In this document: positions 34,563 through 41,966 of the stretch, piece by piece
Layout of the letters: each line of letters opens with the position of its first letter
Numbering within the stretch: position 1 is the first letter of the stretch
NCBI GenBank assembly: GCA_024998625.1
Contig: JACOEL010000001.1
Location: forward strand, 124,001 to 188,000
DNA from: Nitrospira sp.
GTDB lineage: Bacteria > Nitrospirota > Nitrospiria > Nitrospirales > Nitrospiraceae
Direction of reading: 5' to 3'
Length of the DNA: 64,000 bases
Program-made: the position numbers and the translations under genes
Notes under the pieces: generated by a model
The model's input: the letters and a program-made list of their open reading frames with translations, nothing else
Database searches by the model: none
What the model was told of the DNA's origin: nothing

Positions 34563-36204
34563 ACGGTCGAAACTCATGAAGGACTTCTGGCGTGGCGGAG
34601 AACTGTTTGTTTGGATGGCGGCCTCCGGCGTGGCGCTCAGCCTGCTGATGGTAGGCGGTATGCTGGCACTGATTATGATCAATGGCCTGGGACAATTCTG
34701 GCCCGGTGCCTTGCAGGAGACGACGCTGAGGACGCAGGAGACGGTGATCGGTCAAGTGGTGGGAGAAGAAGTCATCCCCAATTCGGTCACGCCGGACTCG
34801 CCCTCCGGACAGCGCCGCTTTCGGTATCGCGTCGGCAATCGGGATGTGTTCGGGTCTGAATATCGTTGGATCAATGCCGCGGACATTGTGTCGAGCGTGT
34901 GCCCCGAGGATCTCACGGTTGTCGAGCGGCGTGAGTGGGGGCCTGCCTTTGGTCGCATCACGGTCGGCGTGGAGGGGGCCGCGGCAGGAAACGCAAGCGG
35001 GAGTTCATGGACGACGGTGAAGACGCTGGTTGAGCGGGCCAATCAGTTACGTCGGCGGATCGAACATCTGGAGCGAGCAGAAATCGGCTCCATCAACTAT
35101 CGGATTGAGAAGGCCAGGCTTGCCCGACATGCGTTGACCCTGAGCGGGCCACTCAGCCCCGGCGATGCCGAAAAAGACCAGGCCCTCCTCGATCAGATGA
35201 CCGCGTTGGAACAAGATTATCTCGCTAAGACTGAGGCGCTTGAGTGGCTACACAAGGAGGCCGGGCAGGAGGTCTTGTTCTTGACCGTCTCCACCGGCCG
35301 GTCGGTGCGGCTCTCTCTCGATCAGGTGTTGGCCGTCAGTCGGCCGAACGCGATGCACTGGGGTGAGAAACTCCTGGCCTATGTCCTGAATTTGTGGCTG
35401 TTTGTTTCTAGCGAACCCCGTGAAGCGAACACGGAGGGAGGGATCTTCCCGGCGATCTTCGGCACGGTGTTGATGGTGTTTCTGATGACCCTGGCTGTGA
35501 TGCCGTTTGGTGTAATGGCCGCTGTCTATTTGCGGGAGTATGCGAATCAAGGCCTGTTGGTGAGGCTGGTTCGGATTGCGGTGAACAACCTGGCCGGTGT
35601 GCCGTCCATTGTCTTCGGGGTGTTCGGCCTCGCTTTTTTTGTCTACGCGCTGGGCGGCACGATCGACCACTGGTTGTTTCCTGAGGCGCTCCCGAATCCC
35701 ACCTTCGGCACGGGCGGCATCCTGTGGGCGTCTTTGACCCTGGCGCTGCTCACCGTCCCGGTCGTGATCGTGGCGACGGAGGAGGGACTCTCTGCGGTCC
35801 CGCGCGATTTTCGCGAAGGTTCGCTCGGGCTGGGCGCGACCAAATTTGAAACACTCCGGCATGTGATCCTCCCCTGCGCGTTGCCGGGAATTTTGACGGG
35901 ATTGATCCTGGCCATGGCGAGGGCCGCCGGGGAAGTGGCGCCCTTGATGCTGACCGGGGTGGTGAAATTGGCCCCTGCCCTCCCGCTGGACGAATACCTT
36001 CCATTTCTGCATCTCGATCGAAAGTTCATGCATTTGGGCTTCCATATCTACGACGTCGGGTTTCAGTCCCCGAACGTCGAGGCGGCAAAGCCGATGGTGT
36101 ATATGACCACGCTGATTCTGATCCTCGTGGTCGTGTTGCTGAATTGGGCGGCTGTGCGGCTACGCAACCAGTTACGGCGACGATTTACCGCATCGGCAGT
36201 GTGA
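34555..36204 (+). CDS. pstA: Phosphate ABC transporter permease PstA, long form
   Basis: 549 residues. An N-terminal helix is followed by a ~230-residue non-membrane segment that includes a charged, probably coiled-coil part (about 145-225: VERANQLRRRIEHLERAEI). The MetI-like permease domain runs from ~300 to the end with the EAA loop LSAVPRDFREGSLGLGATKFE. The extended N-terminus pairs with the extended PstC, so the extra domains probably contact each other outside the membrane. Translationally coupled to pstC. Confidence 0.9.
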   Translation: MGERSKLMKDFWRGGELFVWMAASGVALSLLMVGGMLALIMINGLGQFWPGALQETTLRTQETVIGQVVGEEVIPNSVTPDSPSGQRRFRYRVGNRDVFGSEYRWINAADIVSSVCPEDLTVVERREWGPAFGRITVGVEGAAAGNASGSSWTTVKTLVERANQLRRRIEHLERAEIGSINYRIEKARLARHALTLSGPLSPGDAEKDQALLDQMTALEQDYLAKTEALEWLHKEAGQEVLFLTVSTGRSVRLSLDQVLAVSRPNAMHWGEKLLAYVLNLWLFVSSEPREANTEGGIFPAIFGTVLMVFLMTLAVMPFGVMAAVYLREYANQGLLVRLVRIAVNNLAGVPSIVFGVFGLAFFVYALGGTIDHWLFPEALPNPTFGTGGILWASLTLALLTVPVVIVATEEGLSAVPRDFREGSLGLGATKFETLRHVILPCALPGILTGLILAMARAAGEVAPLMLTGVVKLAPALPLDEYLPFLHLDRKFMHLGFHIYDVGFQSPNVEAAKPMVYMTTLILILVVVLLNWAAVRLRNQLRRRFTASAV

Positions 36205-36222
36205 TCACAGAAAGGATTGCGC

Positions 36223-37086
36223 ATGGATATCCAGACTCGTAGTCTGTCGCCGACGGCGCCGGCCTTGTCACTGCGTCCCACCGTTCCCCAGCCGCGTCTC
36301 ACTCGTCCCCACGAGGTGCACGGCGCTTCCGTCGATGCAAAAGTGCTGGTCCGCAATCTCGATTTTTATTATGGCCAACGGCAGGCCCTTTTTCGGGTCT
36401 CACTGACGGTGCGGACCCATTCGGTCACCTCCTTCATCGGTCCGTCAGGGTGCGGAAAATCCACCTTGCTGCGATGCCTGAATCGGATGAACGACCTGGT
36501 GGAAGGAGCGCGCGCGGTGGGGCGTGTGGAACTGGACGGTGCCGACATCTACGACCCCGCCATCGACGTCACCGATCTCAGGAAGCGTGTGGGGATGGTC
36601 TTTCAGAAATCGAACCCGTTTCCCAAATCGATCTACGACAATGTCGCGTATGGGCCGCGCCTGCACGGCACCAAGGAGAAGCGGTCTCTGGATGAACTGG
36701 TGCAGCATAGTCTGCAGGGTGCCGGACTCTGGGATGAGGTAAAGGACCGGTTGATGCAAAGCGCCCTGGGATTGTCTGGCGGACAGCAACAGCGGTTGTG
36801 CATCGCGCGCGCGCTGGCGGTCCAGCCCGACGTCATCCTGATGGATGAGCCCTGTTCGGCCCTGGATCCCATCGCGACCGGCAAGATCGAAGAACTCATC
36901 TATACCTTGAAGGATACCTACACCGTGGTGATCGTGACGCACAACATGCAGCAGGCCGCGCGCGTGTCGGATCAATGCGGCTTTTTCCTAATGGGCGAAT
37001 TGGTAGAGTTCGGCGATACGAAGACGATCTTTACGACCCCGCATGATAAACGAACGGAAGACTACATCACCGGCCGGTTTGGATAA
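36223..37086 (+). CDS. pstB: Phosphate ABC transporter ATP-binding protein PstB
   Basis: 287 residues from ATG 36223, with AAAGGA six bases upstream. A TTG six bases earlier is less likely. Walker [12 protein letters not shown], the Q-loop in [13 protein letters not shown], signature LSGGQQQRL, Walker B VILMDEP and the switch His in VTHNM are all present. A ~40-residue Pro-rich N-terminal extension precedes the fold. It energises PstCA and with PhoU normally signals phosphate status. Confidence 0.95.
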   Translation: MDIQTRSLSPTAPALSLRPTVPQPRLTRPHEVHGASVDAKVLVRNLDFYYGQRQALFRVSLTVRTHSVTSFIGPSGCGKSTLLRCLNRMNDLVEGARAVGRVELDGADIYDPAIDVTDLRKRVGMVFQKSNPFPKSIYDNVAYGPRLHGTKEKRSLDELVQHSLQGAGLWDEVKDRLMQSALGLSGGQQQRLCIARALAVQPDVILMDEPCSALDPIATGKIEELIYTLKDTYTVVIVTHNMQQAARVSDQCGFFLMGELVEFGDTKTIFTTPHDKRTEDYITGRFG

Positions 37087-37106
37087 CTCGCGGGAGGAGT
37101 TGGAGC

Positions 37107-37775
37107 ATGCAACGACATTTCGATCAAGACCTTGCGCATCTCAAGCAGACGTTGCTCCGCATGGGTGGGCTCGTCGAATCGCAGATTCAACAGGCCCTCC
37201 AGGCGCTGGTGGATCGGGATTCCGACCTGGCGGTCGACGTCATCAAGCAGGACCACGACGTCAACGCGCTGGATGTCGAGATCGACGAACTCTGCATTCA
37301 ATTGCTGGCGCTGCAACAGCCGACGGCCCGCGATCTCCGCTTCGTGACGACGGGGATGAAAATTTCCTCTGAATTGGAACGGATGGGCGATCTGGCCGAC
37401 AACATCGCTCAGCGTGCCCTGGAGCTGAACGGCGAGCCGCAGCTGAAGCCCTATATCGACATTCCGCGCATGGCCAATTGGACGATGCGCATGGTGAAGG
37501 ACTGTTTGGATGCCTTCGTGAATTCAGATCCGGTGCTGGCGAGGAAGGTGTGCGCCGACGACGACTTTGTCGATGAAGTGAACGAGCAGTTGTTTCGAGA
37601 ACTGCTCTCCTTTATGCTGGAGGACACGCGGACCATTACCCGCGCGATCCGGCTCACCTTCGTGGCGAAGTCGCTCGAACGGATCGCCGACCATGCCACC
37701 AATATTGCGGAACTGGTCGTCTACATGGTGGAAGGCAAGAACATCCGGCACGTAGCCCCCTCTGCGAGCGTGTAG
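37107..37775 (+). CDS. phoU: Phosphate signalling protein PhoU
   Basis: 222 residues in two PhoU three-helix bundles (about 15-105 and 120-210). Metal-binding signatures are seen: ISSELERMGDLADNIAQRA and AKSLERIADHATNIAELVVYM (E/DxxxD). It links PstSCAB occupancy to a PhoR-type kinase in other bacteria, but no such kinase gene appears in the window. The stop is adjacent to the ppx ATG. Confidence 0.95.
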   Translation: MQRHFDQDLAHLKQTLLRMGGLVESQIQQALQALVDRDSDLAVDVIKQDHDVNALDVEIDELCIQLLALQQPTARDLRFVTTGMKISSELERMGDLADNIAQRALELNGEPQLKPYIDIPRMANWTMRMVKDCLDAFVNSDPVLARKVCADDDFVDEVNEQLFRELLSFMLEDTRTITRAIRLTFVAKSLERIADHATNIAELVVYMVEGKNIRHVAPSASV

Positions 37776-39329
37776 ATGCCTAAACTGGCCGTCCTCGATA
37801 TCGGCACCAATTCCATTCATATGGTCCTGGCGGAAGTGCAGCCGGACTACACCTATAAGATCCTCGACCGCTTCAAGGACATGACCCGTCTCGGCGACGG
37901 GGTATTCACGTCACGCCGCCTTTCCGACCAGGCGATGATGCGCGGCCTTGAAGTCATCCGAAATCTGGTCACGCTGGCCAGGAACAAGGGTTACGAGCGG
38001 ATCGAAGGCGTGGCGACCAGCGCCGTGCGGGAAGCGAGAAACGGCGGGGAATTTCTGGATCATGTCGCGCAACAAACCGGGTTGACGGTCCGAGTCATCA
38101 CGGGCGCCGAGGAAGCCCGCTTGATCTTTCTCGGCGTGCAAAACAGCGTCGCTCTTCCTGAGCCGCCGACCCTCGTGATCGATATCGGAGGCGGTTCAGT
38201 CGAGGTGATCGTCGGAAACCGGGAGACGATCTATCAGGCTCGCAGCCTCAAGTTGGGCGCGATTCGCCTGAAAGATTTGTATCTGACCAAGACGCCGCCC
38301 TCCAAGGCGATGCTGCACGACTTGGAAGAGGCCGTGACCGGCCAACTCAAGCAGGCGCTCGGGACCTATAAGACGAAACGCGTGGAGCAGATCATTGCCA
38401 CCTCCGGGATGGCGGGCAATCTGGCCGAAGTCATTTACCTGCAGCGCACAGGTCGCCCGCTCCAGCAGCTGAACCTCACGAAAATTTCGGCGAAAGAAAT
38501 CGCCGCCGTTGAAAAACGTCTGGCCGACGCCACGCTGAAGACCAGGCTGGCCATGCCGGGACTGGATCCCAAACGGGTGGATACGCTGCTGCCTGCGACG
38601 ATGGTGTTTAGAATTCTGCTCGACCTGTTGCAGAAGAATGAACTCACGATTTGTGACAAGGCGATCCGGGAAGGGATCATTTACGACTTTATTCAGCGGC
38701 ACCACGAGGGCATTCAGGCGGAGCGGGACATCCCCGACGTCCGGAAGCGGAACATCTTGGCCCTGGCTCGCCGGTGCCATGTCTCCGAGACGCATGCGCT
38801 CCATGTCGCCGGACTCGCATTGCGGCTGTTCGATCAAACCACGTCGTTGCACGGATTCGGACAGCGGGAGCGTGAGTGGCTGGAGTTTGCGGCCATCCTG
38901 CACGACATCGGCTATTTGATCAATTCACGCCAGCATCACAAACATGCCTACTACCTGATCAAGAACAGCGATCTCTCCGGATTCACCGCCGAGGAAATCG
39001 ATCTGGTGGCGAATGTCGCGCGGTATCACCGCCGCTCGGTGCCGACGCGGAAGCACAGTGAGTTCACGGCCTTGCCGGAAGGAAACCAGCGCATCATCAA
39101 CGTGCTGTCGGCCCTGCTCCGTATTGCCGACGGATTGGATCGAAGCCAGTTTTCGGTGGTGCGGAATGTCGAGGTTAAAATCGGCAAGACCGTCGTCATC
39201 ACGGTGGACGTGTCGGGTGATGCCGAGCTGGAACTCTGGGCAGCGCGGGGTCGCAGCGATCTCTTTGAGAAGGTGTTCAAGCGGCCGGTTCACTTCGTCA
39301 CCACAAGCCAGGAAGACGAAGTCACCTAA
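37776..39329 (+). CDS. ppx: Exopolyphosphatase / pppGpp phosphohydrolase (Ppx/GppA)
   Basis: 517 residues. The ASKHA ATPase-type domain (1-300) shows LDIGTNSIHMVLAE, VATSAVREARNG and VIDIGGGSVEVIVG. The C-terminal HD-type domain (about 310-517) has AILHDIGYLINSRQHHKHAYYLI. It removes terminal phosphate from polyphosphate or pppGpp. It begins at the base after phoU and is the last gene of the pst operon. Its TAA stop is part of the CTAA duplicated at the ends of the inserted element. Confidence 0.93.
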   Translation: MPKLAVLDIGTNSIHMVLAEVQPDYTYKILDRFKDMTRLGDGVFTSRRLSDQAMMRGLEVIRNLVTLARNKGYERIEGVATSAVREARNGGEFLDHVAQQTGLTVRVITGAEEARLIFLGVQNSVALPEPPTLVIDIGGGSVEVIVGNRETIYQARSLKLGAIRLKDLYLTKTPPSKAMLHDLEEAVTGQLKQALGTYKTKRVEQIIATSGMAGNLAEVIYLQRTGRPLQQLNLTKISAKEIAAVEKRLADATLKTRLAMPGLDPKRVDTLLPATMVFRILLDLLQKNELTICDKAIREGIIYDFIQRHHEGIQAERDIPDVRKRNILALARRCHVSETHALHVAGLALRLFDQTTSLHGFGQREREWLEFAAILHDIGYLINSRQHHKHAYYLIKNSDLSGFTAEEIDLVANVARYHRRSVPTRKHSEFTALPEGNQRIINVLSALLRIADGLDRSQFSVVRNVEVKIGKTVVITVDVSGDAELELWAARGRSDLFEKVFKRPVHFVTTSQEDEVT

Positions 39330-39518
39330 CCCGCATTATTCATGAGCACTTCTGCTGCAATCGCCGATCCGCTGCTGCGACGAGCCTTCGGCCGACGGGC
39401 TCGCCCCTCGGCCCCTCGACGGACTGTACGAGTACGCCTCGGGTCCTCACGGCTCCGCGCGCCGGTCTCGCGACGTGGCTCGACGATTTCGCGACGAACC
39501 GTCATGAATAATGCGGGC
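39330..39518. repeat. 189-bp MITE-like element with 16-bp terminal inverted repeats and CTAA duplication
   Basis: The left end CCCGCATTATTCATGA (39330-39345) and right end TCATGAATAATGCGGG (39503-39518) are perfect inverses. CTAA flanks both sides (39326-39329 and 39519-39522), as expected of a 4-bp target duplication. The interior has no ORF of its own. A 4-bp duplication and CC ends fit IS1380-type transposition, but I could not check a database. The insertion falls on the ppx stop codon and leaves it intact. Confidence 0.75.
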
Positions 39519-39689
39519 TAAAGCGTCGGCCGTTTCGAGCTCTGTTTCCTCCGCCCTCCCTCGCATGGCGTGCATGTGCGATGCCCGGTCTGCTTCTATG
39601 AACAGTCTCAAGTATCCCAGCAGGTCCGGTTTCACGATGCGCGGCAGGCATTCTCCGATTGTTGGGGTGGCTTGTGAGTAGGCTGGTGA

Positions 39690-40187
39690 TCATGCGAGGG
39701 CGCGCAATTGTGCTGCCGTCAGCCACCATTCGAGTCGTCCTGTCGCCGGCCTCACGGACTCTTCGATGTGGATCAGGCAAGCCCCTGCTTTTTTGAGCGA
39801 CAGGCCGCTGCAGGGTTTTCCCGTGAGCAGGATTCCGGCAGCGAGGCTGAGGTGAGGTTCGTGGCCGATACAGAGCGCGACGGCGTCCGACGGCAACGCA
39901 TCCAGCAGCGCGAACAGGGCGCGCGGTGCCGCTGCAGGATCGAGTTCGCTGCAGATCCGGATCTTCGGCTTGGAACGAGTCAATGATTGAAGAATGGCGG
40001 CGGTTTCGTGCGCACGCACTAGGGGACTTGAAAGGATATGCGTCGGCCTGATGCGCAGACTGAGCAGCCCCTTGCCGGATTCCCGGGTTCGCGCTGCGCC
40101 TTGGTCGGTCAGTGGCCGGTCCTGTTCCCGCCCGCTCCACTCCTGACGCTCGATCGCGATACCATGTCGAAAGAAGAGGCAGTCCAT
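39690..40187 (-). CDS. SixA-type phosphohistidine phosphatase (histidine phosphatase superfamily)
   Basis: About 165 residues from ATG 40187 (MDCLFFRHGIAIE), with AAGGA upstream. The catalytic RHG motif is at residues ~7-9. Other core residues are Arg in ILSSPLVRAHETA and His in LCIGHEPHLSL. The short length matches SixA, which dephosphorylates histidine-containing phosphotransfer domains or PTSNtr proteins. Divergent from the CHAD gene, which lies 119 bp away. No phosphorelay partner is visible. Confidence 0.85.
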   Translation of the reverse strand: MDCLFFRHGIAIERQEWSGREQDRPLTDQGAARTRESGKGLLSLRIRPTHILSSPLVRAHETAAILQSLTRSKPKIRICSELDPAAAPRALFALLDALPSDAVALCIGHEPHLSLAAGILLTGKPCSGLSLKKAGACLIHIEESVRPATGRLEWWLTAAQLRALA

Positions 40188-40306
40188 CGGGCATCCTTCA
40201 GCAGGAAGAAAATCGGTGGTCAAGCGGACGTCGCTAGTTCAATCGTTACTCGACGTCTTGCCGTTGCGCTTCGGCTGGCCTCTCTCATTTCCATTTTGAG
40301 TCTGCC

Positions 40307-41170
40307 ATGAGAAAACCACGTTTTTCTATTCATACCGCACCACCCACTTTTGGGCAAGATATCGTTCAGGCGGCTGCCGCCTATCAAGCCACAGTGCTTC
40401 GTTTGATACGCCACGCGATGGCGGGCGACGGCACCGCTGATACCATCCATTCGATTCGCACCCACTGCCGTAGACTTCAAGCATTACTGGAGCTCTGTGA
40501 CAATCGTGACCGCGCCGCGGTGATGGCTCAGACCGTGAGCCGCTTGAGTCGGCTGCGGGCACTGCAAGTCTTCCGGCAATATCTGATGAAGATTGAAGCG
40601 CCCGAGTCGGACATTACCGCCGTCGATGCCTGGATCGTCGAGCGGGAACACAAGCTGACTCGCGCGCAAACCTATCGCAAGATTGAACAGGCAGTCTGGA
40701 AACAGGCGCTCCCCATGATCACTCCCCCAGGCCTTTCGCTGAAGCACCGCGTGGAAATCTTGAGGCATGAGCATGAGCGCGTCCTCTCGCGGCTGATCGA
40801 GAAGGCTTCGGAAAAGCCTCGTCGAAAACGCCTCCATACTCTGCGCCTCGCGCTGAAGACGATCCGCTATCAGACGGAATGGCTGCCGGGACAAACGGCG
40901 ACCAAACAGGATGGGCTGAAAGGGATCAAACGGGTTCAGGCCCTATTGGGGCGCTATGAGGAAATGGCGGATTTCAGGCGTTGGGGCAAGAGGCTGAATC
41001 TTACTGTGCAGGCACGTATCGAACGGGATTGGAAGCGGGCTCGTCGCCGAGCGAGACGAGTGCCGGGAGAGTTGACCTGGTTGCTTGATGTGCTGGCATC
41101 CGGCCAGCTGTGGAGCGGGGGCGATCGGAAAGGCGCGTTATTGCGCCTGGACGGCGTCCGGCTTCTCTGA
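40307..41170 (+). CDS. CHAD-domain protein
   Basis: 287 residues, alpha-helical and very basic (many Arg and Lys), with the CHAD pattern of conserved His/Arg/Lys: TIHSIRTHCRRLQALLELC near residue 45, then LHTLRLALKTIRYQTEW near 175. CHAD domains bind inorganic polyphosphate and go to polyphosphate granules. A CYTH domain is absent. Being next to ppx, phoU and sixA fits polyphosphate storage. The last 33 bp overlap the end of the convergent regulator gene. Confidence 0.82.
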   Translation: MRKPRFSIHTAPPTFGQDIVQAAAAYQATVLRLIRHAMAGDGTADTIHSIRTHCRRLQALLELCDNRDRAAVMAQTVSRLSRLRALQVFRQYLMKIEAPESDITAVDAWIVEREHKLTRAQTYRKIEQAVWKQALPMITPPGLSLKHRVEILRHEHERVLSRLIEKASEKPRRKRLHTLRLALKTIRYQTEWLPGQTATKQDGLKGIKRVQALLGRYEEMADFRRWGKRLNLTVQARIERDWKRARRRARRVPGELTWLLDVLASGQLWSGGDRKGALLRLDGVRLL

Positions 41171-41860
41171 GGGAGGGATGACCAGGCGGAAGCCGCCGGG
41201 AACCATTTTGATGTGTCCCATCGCCGGGCCCTCCCCGGCTAGTTTCTTATTCAATTGCTCCATGCACCGGTCGATTTCTCCGTCATGCATCAGGGCGTCG
41301 TCTCCCCAGAGGAGCGTGCTGAGTTCTTCTCGCGGTACCACGCTTCCGACCGTACCGGTCAGTCGTCGTAGTGATTTCCATTCATGAACGGATAGCGTCA
41401 ACTTCTGCCCGCGGTACACCGCCACGTACAGATTCTCCGTCAAGGCGAGATCCTCACCGAGTTCTTCGTCCTGTTCTTGCCCCTGGCGAGATCGGCGCAG
41501 CAGCGCCCGCACGCGCGCCACGAGTTCGGCCGCTGCATAGGGTTTGACGATGAAGTCATCAGCTCCGCCGTCGAGCGCCTCGACACGACGTTCTTCCGAC
41601 GAATAGCCAGACATGAGAATGATGGGAATGTATTTCGTGGAAGGGTCCTGCCGGAGGCGTTTGCACATTTCTCGACCGGTCAGGCCGGGCAAGTTATCGT
41701 CGGCCATGATCAAGGAGGGCTTGATCCGCCACACATCCTGCATCGCGGAGGGGCCATCGAATGCGACGTTGGTTCGGAACGACGCTTGCCGAAGGATCTG
41801 ATCCAGCAACTTGGCCTGACCCTGGTCATCTTCGACAATTTCAATGATTTCCAAACCCAT
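41138..41860 (-). CDS. OmpR-family response regulator
   Basis: About 240 residues from ATG 41860 (MGLEIIEIVEDDQGQ), with GGGGAG upstream. An open frame extends 42 codons upstream, overlapping the dehydrogenase end, and is rejected. The receiver is intact: EDD, acceptor Asp in LIMADDNLPGL, and Lys in FIVKPYAAAELV. The output domain is a divergent winged helix (KLTLSVHEWKSLRRLTGTVG ... MVPGGFRLVIPP). Paralogous to the regulators at 26.8 and 28.8 kb. Orphan. It sits between the polyphosphate and exopolysaccharide regions and might serve either. Confidence 0.9.
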   Translation of the reverse strand: MGLEIIEIVEDDQGQAKLLDQILRQASFRTNVAFDGPSAMQDVWRIKPSLIMADDNLPGLTGREMCKRLRQDPSTKYIPIILMSGYSSEERRVEALDGGADDFIVKPYAAAELVARVRALLRRSRQGQEQDEELGEDLALTENLYVAVYRGQKLTLSVHEWKSLRRLTGTVGSVVPREELSTLLWGDDALMHDGEIDRCMEQLNKKLAGEGPAMGHIKMVPGGFRLVIPPSEKPDAVQAQ

Positions 41861-41966
41861 GCAGACACTCCCCTGAACCATCATCGGTCGGCGGCGGAGG
41901 AAACTTGAGGCGAACTGATCTGGAATGGGACAGGCAGGCCGCACTCGTCGCTTGTCTGGCAGCCTG

